A stretch of 64,000 bases of DNA from Deferribacter autotrophicus (GTDB taxonomy: Bacteria; Chrysiogenota; Deferribacteres; Deferribacterales; Deferribacteraceae), in contig NZ_VFJB01000002.1 in assembly GCF_008362905.1 (NCBI RefSeq), forward strand, positions 57,939 to 121,938. Reading direction: 5' to 3'. The position numbers and the translations under genes were made by a program. Shown here one piece after another: positions 8,122 to 16,580 of the stretch. The notes beneath the pieces were generated by a model, which had not been told where the DNA came from, made no database searches, and worked only from the letters and a program-made list of their open reading frames with translations. The stretch's first letter is position 1, and each line of letters begins with the position of its first letter.

Positions 8122-9762
8122 ATATTATCAGGAAATACTAAAGATTTAAAACAAAGTATTATCAAAAAATTAGAAAAGCTTAATAGGAAAAAGTTTAAAA
8201 CTGATTTTATTATTTCACCTGAATTAGCAAAACGGTTGTCCTTGCTTTCAAAAGAAATTAATAGACAAATTGGGCTTTTGATTGATAGATATAATGAAAT
8301 TCAATATGTTATTGTAGGTGACAACAAATCGATTTTTATACCTGAACTCAAAAGATTTAGATTAGTACCGGGAAAACTCAGGGGATTAAGATTAGTTCAT
8401 ACACATCTTTACAATGAAGGATTAACTGAAGATGATATTACTGACCTTGCAATGCTTCGACTTGACGCAGTATCAGCAATTCTTATAAATCAAGAAGGTC
8501 TACCAGCAAAAATCGAAACTGCATTTCTTTTACCACCAAATAGAGAAAATAATATATATAACATTTTGGATGAAACTGATGTTTACAACCAAAAGACAAA
8601 TTTTTCAGAATTTATTAAAAATTTGGAAAAAGAGATTGAAGAAAAAAGTATTTCACTTTTTCAGATAAAAAAGGAAAATAATGCATTTCTTGTGGGATGT
8701 TTTAAAAATAAGGAAGAAGCAAAAGAATCCTTATTAGAATTAAAAGAGCTTGCAAGAAGTGCAGGTTTAAATGTTGTTGACACAATATACCAAATAAAGC
8801 AGAAAGTTGATCCAAAATACATCTTAGGAATTGGAAAGTTAAAAAATATCGCAATCCGGGCTTATCAACTTGGAGTAGATTACATAATTTTTGACAATAA
8901 CCTTACTCCTTCACAAGCACGTGAAATAAGTAAGTTAGTAGAAATTAAAATCATGGATAGAACTCAGCTAATCCTAGATATTTTTGCCAAAAGAGCCCAC
9001 TCCAACGAAGGGAAATTAAAAGTAGAGCTTGCTCAATTAAAATACCTAATGCCAAGATTAAGTGTAAAAGATGATTCCCTGTCACGTCTTACCGGTGGTA
9101 TTGGAGGAAGAGGTCCCGGCGAAACAAAGTTGGAAATAGATAGACGTAGAATTAAAGACAAAATTGCCTTTTTAACCAGAAAACTAAAACAGATAGAAAA
9201 AACAAGAGATATCCAACGGAAAAAAAGAACTAAAAGGGATATCCCCACAGTATCCATTGTAGGATACACTAATGCTGGAAAAACAACATTAATCAATAGC
9301 CTGACAAATAGCAACATATACGCCGACAATTTGATGTTTGCCACCTTAGATACCAGTTCTAAAAGGCTTCGTTTTCCTGAAGAAAAAGAAATAATAATTA
9401 CTGATACGGTCGGTTTTATTAGAGATTTGCCTGAAGATTTAAAAGATGCTTTCAAATCTACTCTGGAAGAGCTTTATGATGCAGATCTTTTGTTGCATGT
9501 AGTCGATATTTCAAACAAAAATTATGAAAAACAAATTGAAAGTGTAAATAAAATACTCGAAGAGCTTAATCTTAAGGATATGGACACCATCCTTGTTTTC
9601 AACAAAATTGATTTAATTGATGATGAAACTTTAAAAGAAAGAAAAAAAGAGTATCCTGAAGCAGTTTTTATCTCTGCATTGAACAGAAAAACATTCCAAC
9701 CTCTTCTCGATAAAATTTTTTACAAAATTTTTAAGAAGAAATTAAAACATGCGTCCAGCTGA
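8122..9762 (+). CDS. hflX: GTPase HflX (ribosome-associated), AUA start proposed
   Basis: About 546 residues from the proposed start. HflX is a translational GTPase that splits stalled or hibernating ribosomes. The conserved N-terminus (SGNTKDLKQS, then SPELAKRLS and EINRQIGLLIDRY) is encoded upstream of the first standard codon, a TTG at 8236, so that TTG is not the real start. AGGAGG at 8111-8116 precedes an in-frame AUA at 8122 with a 5-base spacer, and a TAG at 8110-8112 closes the frame; no ATG, GTG or TTG lies between. The GTPase domain shows GYTNAGKTT (G1), the G3 motif DTVGF and NKID (G4). The glycine-rich segment GGIGGRGPGETK is diagnostic. Confidence 0.93.
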   Translation: MLSGNTKDLKQSIIKKLEKLNRKKFKTDFIISPELAKRLSLLSKEINRQIGLLIDRYNEIQYVIVGDNKSIFIPELKRFRLVPGKLRGLRLVHTHLYNEGLTEDDITDLAMLRLDAVSAILINQEGLPAKIETAFLLPPNRENNIYNILDETDVYNQKTNFSEFIKNLEKEIEEKSISLFQIKKENNAFLVGCFKNKEEAKESLLELKELARSAGLNVVDTIYQIKQKVDPKYILGIGKLKNIAIRAYQLGVDYIIFDNNLTPSQAREISKLVEIKIMDRTQLILDIFAKRAHSNEGKLKVELAQLKYLMPRLSVKDDSLSRLTGGIGGRGPGETKLEIDRRRIKDKIAFLTRKLKQIEKTRDIQRKKRTKRDIPTVSIVGYTNAGKTTLINSLTNSNIYADNLMFATLDTSSKRLRFPEEKEIIITDTVGFIRDLPEDLKDAFKSTLEELYDADLLLHVVDISNKNYEKQIESVNKILEELNLKDMDTILVFNKIDLIDDETLKERKKEYPEAVFISALNRKTFQPLLDKIFYKIFKKKLKHASS

Positions 9763-10102
9763 AATAATCATTTATCGCCAAAAACTTCTTGAAGAAAAGC
9801 GTTTTCAAGATATCTATGAGCTTTACGATGATAGCAGTCTCTTTAAACAAATGCACCCATCACTTACCGATTACATCACATTCATGAACAATTTTTCAAA
9901 ACAGATAAAAATTGAAAAAATTCAGATTCTTGATGAAAACATTAAAAGTAGCTTATCAAAAGTCACTTTTTTCGAGTACATTTTAGATGATCAAGAAAAA
10001 ATCGTCCAGTTTTGTACGACTTATATGAAACAAATAAAAGGTTCATGGAAAATAATTAAGGAAACAAGAGAACAAATAGATTTTAATGATAAAAATAGTT
10101 AG
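9749..10102 (+). CDS. small conserved-looking protein, possibly NTF2-like fold
   Basis: 117 residues, start overlapping the hflX stop by 14 bases, so probably translated with it. The protein is soluble, with no signal or membrane segment. The pattern of a helical N-terminus (RQKLLEEKRFQDIYELY) followed by alternating strands ending in GSWKIIKET resembles NTF2/SnoaL-like small domains, but I do not recognise a family and give no function. The stop codon falls inside the first palindrome of the repeat cluster. Confidence 0.65.
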   Translation: MRPAEIIIYRQKLLEEKRFQDIYELYDDSSLFKQMHPSLTDYITFMNNFSKQIKIEKIQILDENIKSSLSKVTFFEYILDDQEKIVQFCTTYMKQIKGSWKIIKETREQIDFNDKNS

Positions 10103-10383
10103 CCCGAATAATGGGCTAACTAATTAGTTGCCACTGAAAAAGTGGCAACTAATTAATAGTTAATATGTTTTTCCTTATTATACTGATTGTTATCCATCAA
10201 TTATTAAAATCTGTTATCTTATATAATTTATTGTAAACTCTAAACCTTTTCGGGGGTTCTAAAGGGGGCTTGCCCCCTAAATTAGTTTTCGTTAGAAAAC
10301 TAATTTATGTAAAAAATAATAAACAAATTCTTATCCATTTTATTTTCTTTATAGGGGGTTCTAAAGGGGGCTTGCCCCCTTTA
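10097..10383. repeat. cluster of variable-stem palindromes and G-rich hairpin repeats (copy A)
   Basis: The stretch holds five elements and no gene. (1) AGTTAGCCC/GGGCTAACT hairpin at 10097-10121, covering the stop of the upstream ORF. (2) A palindrome at 10121-10158 with arms TTAGTTGCCACT/AGTGGCAACTAA, identical over 38 bases to 51284-51321. (3) GGGGGTTCTAAAGGGGG plus CTTGCCCCCT at 10252-10278. (4) AAATTAGTTTTC/GAAAACTAATTT at 10279-10306. (5) A second G-repeat at 10354-10383. The same element types recur in inverted orientation at 51284-51550. They may serve as terminators or as REP-like mobile repeats. Confidence 0.8.
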
Positions 10384-10455
10384 AGTATCATCTTTGCAAA
10401 TATCACAAATGAATAATTTTCTATTTATCAATAAAATACACTTTTTCAGCAGTAA

Positions 10456-10734
10456 CTAATTATTTTGTGATGCTGCACAAGTTGAGCAAGCTTCTTTTGA
10501 TCCGGACCCGCAACTTGTATTTTCACTTTTTGTCTTAGAACCGGATCCTTTGTTATTTTTATAATCTGTCACATACCAACCAGAACCTTTCAGATGAAAA
10601 CTTGATAAAGAAATAATCCTTTTGGCTGTACCGCCACACTTCACGCACTTTCTCTCATACACATCTGAATTAATACTTTCCATTAATTCAAACACGTTGC
10701 CGCATTCTTTGCATTTGTATTCATAAATTGGCAT
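10456..10734 (-). CDS. FmdB-type zinc-ribbon regulatory protein
   Basis: 92 residues from the ATG at 10734; GGAGGTGGG upstream and the MPIYEYKC start of this family support that choice over a GTG one codon earlier. Two CxxC pairs, C9/C12 (CKEC) and CVKC near residue 33, form a zinc ribbon. The tail is rich in Ser, Gly and Lys and holds further cysteines (SCGSG, CSTC), which is common in the family. FmdB-like proteins are often called regulators of amidase/formamidase genes, but a general function is not established. It is a single-gene unit flanked by repeats and an insertion sequence. Confidence 0.85.
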   Translation of the reverse strand: MPIYEYKCKECGNVFELMESINSDVYERKCVKCGGTAKRIISLSSFHLKGSGWYVTDYKNNKGSGSKTKSENTSCGSGSKEACSTCAASQNN

Positions 10735-10869
10735 CACCCACCTCCGAGTGCTAATAATTTTTCACTAAATATAATAAACATAAAACCTCATTTTTCAAGA
10801 AAAATTATTACTGGCGCCATCCCAAAATTCACAAAATAACATTTTCTAATACAGAGGAAAATATTTTTC

Positions 10870-10968
10870 GGGTTTAGGTTTCCAAAAAATCGCCATGGAT
10901 GGCGATTTTTGAGAAACCTGCCTCGCAAGTGGCACCGGACGTGCCACGAGAATGTTCCGTGTTTAATG
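10870..10968 (-). ncRNA. candidate IS1111-type guide (seek/bridge) RNA at the transposase 3' side
   Basis: This 99-base segment lies between the inverted repeat and the transposase stop and is far more GC-rich and structured than its surroundings. Hairpin 1: AAAAATCGCCAT (10885-10896) pairs with 10899-10910, extended by AGGTTT (10876-10881) with AAACCT (10914-10919). Hairpin 2: GTGGCAC (10929-10935) pairs with GTGCCAC (10941-10947), extended by CTCG (10922-10925) with CGAG (10947-10950 region). In IS1111-group elements the guide RNA is reported on the transposase 3' side, which matches. Strand is inferred from the transposase; loop/target pairing was not tested. Confidence 0.45.
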
Positions 10969-11982
10969 TCAAACATTTTTTGCAACCCTTGTTAAATTTT
11001 CCAAATAATTAGGATCATACGGCCTTCCACTCTTTAACACTCCGAATATTTGCCTTATCAGTTTATTTGCTACCGCTATTATTGCCAATTTCTTCGCCTT
11101 ACCTGATGATAAAAGTCTTTTATACAAATCTGAACAAAATTTATTATAACGAATCGCTGACAACGCACATAAATACAATATCCTCCTTATGTATACATTA
11201 CCCCGCCTTGATATACGACCACTACCTCTCACAGAGGTCCCTGACTCCTTAATATCCGGACATAAGCCTATATAACTCACAATTTCTTTCGCCCTCTTAA
11301 AATTATGAAAACACTCCAACTTACCTAACACTATCGACGATAACTTTAACCCAACCCCAGGAATACTACTGATTAGCTCATAACTCGACTTGTAACGCTC
11401 TCTCAATAAAAACTCTAACTCTCTTTCCAATTTCTTAATCTTCTGCTTATAAACATCAATTATCTCTCGATAACAAACTATAATTTCTGATTGTTCATAT
11501 GGTAAATGTTGCAACCCCTCTATCTGACTACTCAATCTATTTATCTGCTCATGAAAATCCTCTATCGCTTTTAATCGACTATCTATCTCGTAATAAAAAT
11601 CATCCCTATGATTAAATATCCATCTATGACCATGCTCTAAGCCAAATTCGGCTATTAATTTGGAGTCTGTACGGTCTGTCTTGGCCTTCCTCAATTGCAT
11701 GTCCGAATACCTCTTTATCGACATAGGATTTGCTACACTCACTACATAACCTAAATCCTTACTCAAATACGTAGCTAATTTCAAATGATATACACCCGTA
11801 CTCTCAAGCATAAAAAGTACTTTCGACCAATCCTCTACTTCTACTTTCTCAAGAAATTCCTTCGTAAAAGATCTTATATTATTGCTCGTCTCGTAATAAT
11901 TGTGTGTCATACCATCATAAAAACTTATCGACAATTTCGATTTTGACACATCAATGCCCACTACCTTATCAAATCTCTTCAT
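10969..11982 (-). CDS. IS110-family transposase (DEDD RuvC-like plus C-terminal serine domain)
   Basis: 337 residues, full length for the family. The N-terminal RuvC-like catalytic domain shows D11 (GIDVSKSK), E60 (LESTGVYH) and D103/D106 (KTDRTDSK). A coiled-coil linker spans about 140-200. The C-terminal Tnp20-like domain has IPGVGLKLSS near 207 and the conserved serine region KESGTSVRGSGRISRRGN near 246-262. It catalyses site-directed insertion and excision guided by an element-encoded RNA in characterised members. No frameshift or stop is seen, so it is probably active. Confidence 0.93.
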   Translation of the reverse strand: MKRFDKVVGIDVSKSKLSISFYDGMTHNYYETSNNIRSFTKEFLEKVEVEDWSKVLFMLESTGVYHLKLATYLSKDLGYVVSVANPMSIKRYSDMQLRKAKTDRTDSKLIAEFGLEHGHRWIFNHRDDFYYEIDSRLKAIEDFHEQINRLSSQIEGLQHLPYEQSEIIVCYREIIDVYKQKIKKLERELEFLLRERYKSSYELISSIPGVGLKLSSIVLGKLECFHNFKRAKEIVSYIGLCPDIKESGTSVRGSGRISRRGNVYIRRILYLCALSAIRYNKFCSDLYKRLLSSGKAKKLAIIAVANKLIRQIFGVLKSGRPYDPNYLENLTRVAKNV

Positions 11983-12228
11983 CTGATAAGCTCTCCCTCT
12001 TTTTTTTCTTGAGCTTTGCTTCCCTTTATACTATCATCGCAACATAATACAGGTTCGCAACTAATGTTCCGTCCAGTATTTGGAAAGCTGAAGGTGGGGA
12101 CAACATTCTCGACGGTTTCTTCCAACCAATGAGAAAAAGTCCTTTATCACCTTCAGTGCTCTATAAATTACATAAGCTGTTTTTAATCTTTTGTTAACCA
12201 TTTTCTTCATATTTCTAATATACGATGA
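11983..12228. other. non-coding 5' end of the IS110-family element
   Basis: No ORF of substance. It contains GCTGAAGGTG (12091-12100 region) that can pair with CACCTTCAG near 12150, and the sequence AATGTTCCGT near 12062 that also occurs in the opposite end of the element near 10950. In the IS110 subgroup the guide RNA is made from this side, so this region is the alternative source of a bridge RNA and must carry the transposase promoter. Confidence 0.45.
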
Positions 12229-12342
12229 GAAAAATATTTTCCTCTGTATATAGTGCGTAACATACTGATAATGTTCATAAAATTACTGCTCTTTTACAAA
12301 AATCTCATTCATATATGTTTTAGGGAAAACAGATATGCAAGA

Positions 12343-12366
12343 AAAAGGAGCTAAATAGCTCCTTTT
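12343..12366 (-). terminator. terminator of the sfrBA-like operon
   Basis: Inverted repeat AAAAGGAGCT (12343-12352) / AGCTCCTTTT (12357-12366) with a 4-base loop, overlapping the leftward stop codon of the 739-residue gene. The A-rich left arm gives a short U tract in the transcript. Confidence 0.7.
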
Positions 12367-14584
12367 AGTTTTTTGGAATTAAAACAATACCTTTAGCTAT
12401 ATTTTTGTCTAAACTACAGTTTGGGATATTACATTTTGCATCTTCACCAACAACCACAGATCTATCCACATCAAAATAATATCTTCTATATGTTTCATCA
12501 GATTTCTTTTCAATTGCAGCTTTTGTAGATAAATAGTTATTATGATATCTTGCGTTTACATATACTTCTTTTGTCCCTTTAGGTTGCTCTTTATAAGTAT
12601 ATTCTATTTTATTCACATTGTAATCTTTATCTTTATAAAGTAATCCGTTTATCTCATCGTAGGTAGCATCAGGATAACCGTTTTTACCTTTAATTTCATT
12701 ATCCCAAACTGCCTTAGGATAGCTTTCAAGCTGCAACCCTTTAGCAAAACCTATCAAATAAGCAATCTCCACATCACTTTTTGCATCTAATTCAGGTTCA
12801 ATCACTTTTTGATATTTTACAATTCTGCCATCAATAGTGGTAAAAGTTCCTTCACTTTCAAGATGCGAAAGAACAGGTAAAATAACATTAGCTCCCTTGT
12901 TAAAATCATTCTTAAATAGATCTATACTTACAAAATATTCTACTTTACCAACCAGATCTCTCAACCTTTTATAATTACCCTTTGTATTAAAAGGATAAAA
13001 ATCAGCAACAATCAAACATTTAACTTTTCCTCTATCAATATCCTCAATCAACTCATCAGCACTGTAATTACCGTAAACACCCAAAGAAAAGCTTGCTACT
13101 ACATTAGGTTTATCAAAGGTATAAAAGAAAGATTTAAGTTTATCTTCACCCACATAGTCCACAAATGCAAATACTGACTCTTTTTGAGATTCAGCTTCTA
13201 GATATTCATTACCTACAATAAAGGATATCTTTTTAGCTTTATTAATATACCCTCTAATATCTTCATATATCTTATTATCAGAATTAATAATATCATGAAA
13301 AACTTTCGCAAAATCACCATAATCTGCTAAAATTGACGCATCAGTAAAATAATCATATTCATACTTTTTAAGCCCTATTGTTACCAGTTTTGAGTCGTTA
13401 TGAATAACAGCATTCATCACTTTCCATTTGATTCCAAGTGATTCCCTTGCAAGATCAGCCCCAATTACAAATATTAAGTCTGAATCTTTAATATCATCAA
13501 GTCTGCCTACAACCTCATAACTGTTAAACTTTTTATGATATAAATTGAAAAACTCAGGGTGATAAAAAGATAAATCTGATACAATCTTCTTCACTCCTAA
13601 TCCATCAGCCAATACCTTATAATTAACAAGTGCCTCATTAGAAAGTCTGCTTCCTAAAATAAAAGCAATACTGTCATTGCCATATCTATCAACAATCTCA
13701 TCCAATTTAGTTTTTATATTATCAATTGCAGCAGTCCACTCAACCTCTTTTAACTCACCATCGGCCTTTATAAGAGGAGTTTTTACTCTATCTTCATGTT
13801 CAGTGTATTTATAAGCATATCTTCCTAAGGAACAAATATAACTATCTTCTACTTTTGAGCTCTTATAAATGATATTTTCATGCTTTCCATATTTGACAGA
13901 ACATCCAACCGGACAATAATTACACGTAGTCTCTACATATTCCAAATCCCAGTTTCTTACACTGTGTTTATATGGCTTATCAAGCAATGCCCCAACAGGG
14001 CAGAAATCAACGCAAAGCCCGCAGAAATCGCACTGCAGGCCTGCATCATTGGCTGTAGTAATTAGATTGTTATAGCCCCTCTCCTTAATTTTCAAAGCAC
14101 TACACCCGGTAATCTCGTGACAAACTTTCACACATCTTTCGCATAGTACACATAAATTTGCATCATGAATTATCATTTCCCAATCAAATTTGGGCTTATT
14201 CGGTTTTACAGACTTAATAGACTCCTCATTTATACCAAATTCATAAGTTGTATCCTGAAGCATACATTCACCAGCTTTATCACATACAGGACAATCAAGA
14301 GGATGTTTTATTAAAATAAACTCAAGATTTCTCTTTCTTTGTTTAATAACATCTTCGGTATCAGTGTATACTTTCATACCATCGGTAGCGTAGGTCACGC
14401 AAGAAGCAACAGGCTTTTCAATACCTTCAACCTGTACCAAACAAAGCCTACATGCTCCAGTAGGGGTAATATCTTTCAAATAACACATCACAGGGATATA
14501 AATATCGTTTCTTCTAGCAATATCTAATATGGTTTCCCCTTCTTTAAACTCGTAAGGTTTATCATTTATAAAAATCTGTGCCAT
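12365..14584 (-). CDS. sfrA: SfrA-like (NuoG-like) iron-sulfur/molybdopterin-fold subunit of an NADPH:acceptor oxidoreductase
   Basis: 739 residues. Residues 1-75 are a plant-type [2Fe-2S] domain (CYLKDITPTGACRLC near 34-48, C62). Then comes the NuoG His-Cys region (HPLDCPVCDKAGEC near 95), two [4Fe-4S] motifs (CVLCERCVKVC near 145, CDFCGLCVDFCPVG near 184), and the CNYCPVGCSVKYG motif opening a molybdopterin-oxidoreductase fold to about residue 600. The last 130 residues are unlike NuoG. Paired with a GltD-like SfrB, this matches Geobacter SfrAB, a cytoplasmic NADPH-dependent Fe(III)/acceptor reductase known mainly for NADPH balance in acetate metabolism. A generic NADH-dehydrogenase G label would be the alternative. 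Confidence 0.75.
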   Translation of the reverse strand: MAQIFINDKPYEFKEGETILDIARRNDIYIPVMCYLKDITPTGACRLCLVQVEGIEKPVASCVTYATDGMKVYTDTEDVIKQRKRNLEFILIKHPLDCPVCDKAGECMLQDTTYEFGINEESIKSVKPNKPKFDWEMIIHDANLCVLCERCVKVCHEITGCSALKIKERGYNNLITTANDAGLQCDFCGLCVDFCPVGALLDKPYKHSVRNWDLEYVETTCNYCPVGCSVKYGKHENIIYKSSKVEDSYICSLGRYAYKYTEHEDRVKTPLIKADGELKEVEWTAAIDNIKTKLDEIVDRYGNDSIAFILGSRLSNEALVNYKVLADGLGVKKIVSDLSFYHPEFFNLYHKKFNSYEVVGRLDDIKDSDLIFVIGADLARESLGIKWKVMNAVIHNDSKLVTIGLKKYEYDYFTDASILADYGDFAKVFHDIINSDNKIYEDIRGYINKAKKISFIVGNEYLEAESQKESVFAFVDYVGEDKLKSFFYTFDKPNVVASFSLGVYGNYSADELIEDIDRGKVKCLIVADFYPFNTKGNYKRLRDLVGKVEYFVSIDLFKNDFNKGANVILPVLSHLESEGTFTTIDGRIVKYQKVIEPELDAKSDVEIAYLIGFAKGLQLESYPKAVWDNEIKGKNGYPDATYDEINGLLYKDKDYNVNKIEYTYKEQPKGTKEVYVNARYHNNYLSTKAAIEKKSDETYRRYYFDVDRSVVVGEDAKCNIPNCSLDKNIAKGIVLIPKN

Positions 14585-14601
14585 ATCAATACCCCTAATA
14601 T

Positions 14602-16560
14602 TTATTTATCCAAACCAACCATTGCCATTCTAATACATCTCAAACATCTTGTAGCTTCCAAATATGCTTGATTCTCAGTATACGGTTTCTCAATTTCCTC
14701 AAAATTTCTAACCCTAACTTCAGGTGGCAACTTCTCTTGGTGAACTCTTGGAATTGTATGTGTTTCTTGAATCCTCTCATCTTTTTCAAACACTTTATTC
14801 TTATACAAAGTCAGCTCTAATTTCTCCTCATCCGTTAGATATGGCTCACCTTCCATAAGATATCTATCTATCATTTTTGCTGCCCATCTTGCAGCGCCAA
14901 TAGCTTTAACCACTGTAGCAGGACCCCACTCACAGTCACCAGCGGCAAAAATACCTGGCACGTCAGTCATATACAGATCTTCTTTAACAGCTATTGTATT
15001 CCATCTTGTTACTTGAATTCCATCCTCTTCACTTAAAAAGCTTAAATCAGGGAATTGCCCAATAGCAGGAATAATCGTATCGCATTCAATTACAAAATTA
15101 GAACCAGGAATAGGCTCAGGCCTTCTTCTACCTGACTCATCAGGCTCACCAAGCTTCATCCTAACACATTCCACACCCACAAGCTTACCATCTTCAGCAA
15201 TAAGCTTCACTGGATTGCAAAGGAAATGAAATTTAACACCTTCTTCCTCTGCATCAACTACTTCGTAATCCTCAGCAGGCATCTCAGCACGTGAACGACG
15301 ATAAACCAGATTTACATCGCTACTACCAAGCCTTAAAGCAGTCCTTACACAGTCTATTGCAGTATTACCACCACCAACAACCACTACTCTATCACCAATT
15401 TCAACGGGCTCACCCAATGACACACGTCTCAAGAAGCCAATACCACTATCCATTACACCCTTATAACCGTCCTTTTCACCTTCCACACCCATATCACGGC
15501 TTTTAAAAGCTCCGATTGCAAGTAAAACAGCATCATATTGCTCTTTTAAATCCTTTAAAAATATATCCTTACCAAGTTTTGTATTATACTGTATCTCAAC
15601 ACCTAAAGACTGAACTATTTCAACCTCTCGTCTCAAAAGGTGTCTTGGCTGTCTATAATCAGGAATACCCACAGCAACCATACCACCTGGCTCTGGAAGC
15701 ATCTCATAAATTTTTACCTGATGCCCCATCAATGCCAAATAATAAGCAGCCGTAAGACCAGCAGGTCCTGCTCCCACGATGGCAACTTTTTTACCTGTTT
15801 CTTCATCTCTTATTTTTTCAATATCAGGCTCTTTATGATGATAATATTCGTAATCCCATGGAGTTCTTTTTAATACCATAATATTTACAGGATCATCCAC
15901 CAAACCACGTCTACAATTAGCTTCACAAGGGTGAGGACAAACCCTACCACATACGCCGGGTAAGGGCATAGTAGTCCTTATAATTTTTAAAGCCTCTAAA
16001 AACCTATGATCCTTAATTGCTTCAATAAACTCTGGTATCTTAACATTTGCAGGACACCCTGCAGTACAAGGTGCAGTCAAATGCTTAACATATTCAAGTT
16101 CTTTGCTGTTTTCACCTTGAATTACTCCCTTGAACTCCTCTTCCATAAAGTTTTTCAAAAACTGCCTTACCGGTACAGTAGCTGTGGGAGCTACGGTACA
16201 TTTCGCAGAGACATATATTGAATAAGCTATATCGTATGCCAATTTAATATCTTCTTCTTTAAAACCATCATTCTTTATTTTTTGCAACTGCTCGGCCAAA
16301 ATTCTTGTTCCCATCCTACCTGGAAAACATCTACCACAACAACCAAAGCCACTAATTTCATACATGTACTTTGTGAGAACATCTAAAAGATCCACATCTT
16401 TATCAAAAACTAAAAAACCGTTCCAATTGACGAAAACTTTTAATTTCTTACCATTAAATTCATCGTCTATCTTTAGCGGAGCGTCCGTCCACTCCTCGTA
16501 CGGCTTATTTCTGTTATCTATTATTTGGTCTTTCCAGAAACCATAGTAAACTTTTGCCAT
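14602..16560 (-). CDS. sfrB: SfrB-like FAD/NADPH oxidoreductase subunit (GltD-like)
   Basis: 652 residues. Residues 1-130 contain a NuoF-like iron-sulfur region with CGRCFPGRMGT near 75. A dihydropyrimidine-dehydrogenase-type [4Fe-4S] domain follows (PCTAGCPANVKIPEF near 169 and CGRVCPHPCEANCRRG near 204). The two Rossmann folds are at about 255 (GAGPAGLTAAYYLA, FAD) and about 395 (VGGGNTAIDCVR, NADPH; YRRSRAEMPA downstream). GDCEWGPATVVKAIG near 565 is the FAD-contact motif. It is first in the operon, 17 bases before the SfrA-like gene, behind a GGAGAGG ribosome site and a promoter with a palindromic operator. It takes electrons from or to NADPH. Confidence 0.8.
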   Translation of the reverse strand: MAKVYYGFWKDQIIDNRNKPYEEWTDAPLKIDDEFNGKKLKVFVNWNGFLVFDKDVDLLDVLTKYMYEISGFGCCGRCFPGRMGTRILAEQLQKIKNDGFKEEDIKLAYDIAYSIYVSAKCTVAPTATVPVRQFLKNFMEEEFKGVIQGENSKELEYVKHLTAPCTAGCPANVKIPEFIEAIKDHRFLEALKIIRTTMPLPGVCGRVCPHPCEANCRRGLVDDPVNIMVLKRTPWDYEYYHHKEPDIEKIRDEETGKKVAIVGAGPAGLTAAYYLALMGHQVKIYEMLPEPGGMVAVGIPDYRQPRHLLRREVEIVQSLGVEIQYNTKLGKDIFLKDLKEQYDAVLLAIGAFKSRDMGVEGEKDGYKGVMDSGIGFLRRVSLGEPVEIGDRVVVVGGGNTAIDCVRTALRLGSSDVNLVYRRSRAEMPAEDYEVVDAEEEGVKFHFLCNPVKLIAEDGKLVGVECVRMKLGEPDESGRRRPEPIPGSNFVIECDTIIPAIGQFPDLSFLSEEDGIQVTRWNTIAVKEDLYMTDVPGIFAAGDCEWGPATVVKAIGAARWAAKMIDRYLMEGEPYLTDEEKLELTLYKNKVFEKDERIQETHTIPRVHQEKLPPEVRVRNFEEIEKPYTENQAYLEATRCLRCIRMAMVGLDK

Positions 16561-16580
16561 AAGCCTCTCCGATCATTATG

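Larger units (their letters stand above)
10850..12248. mobile_element. IS110-family (IS1111-like) insertion sequence, complete
   Basis: A perfect 20-bp inverted repeat, TACAGAGGAAAATATTTTTC, occurs at 10850-10869 and inverted at 12229-12248, enclosing one transposase gene read leftward. The span between outer repeat edges is 1399 bases. The transposase is of the DEDD IS110 family. Sub-terminal inverted repeats are a known mark of the IS1111 subgroup, whereas IS110 proper lacks them. The true ends probably lie a few bases outside the repeats, and no clear target duplication is visible. Non-coding stretches of about 100 bases (transposase 3' side) and 246 bases (5' side) are both rich in stem-loops. 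Confidence 0.85.

Noticed and set aside
10097..10383. CRISPR array
   Set aside because: The repeats are palindromes of different sequence and irregular spacing, with no constant direct repeat or spacer length, and no cas genes are near.
10788..10985. 65-codon leftward ORF at the left end of the IS110-family element
   Set aside because: It spans the inverted repeat and the structured non-coding end, and overlaps the transposase stop; composition is not protein-like.
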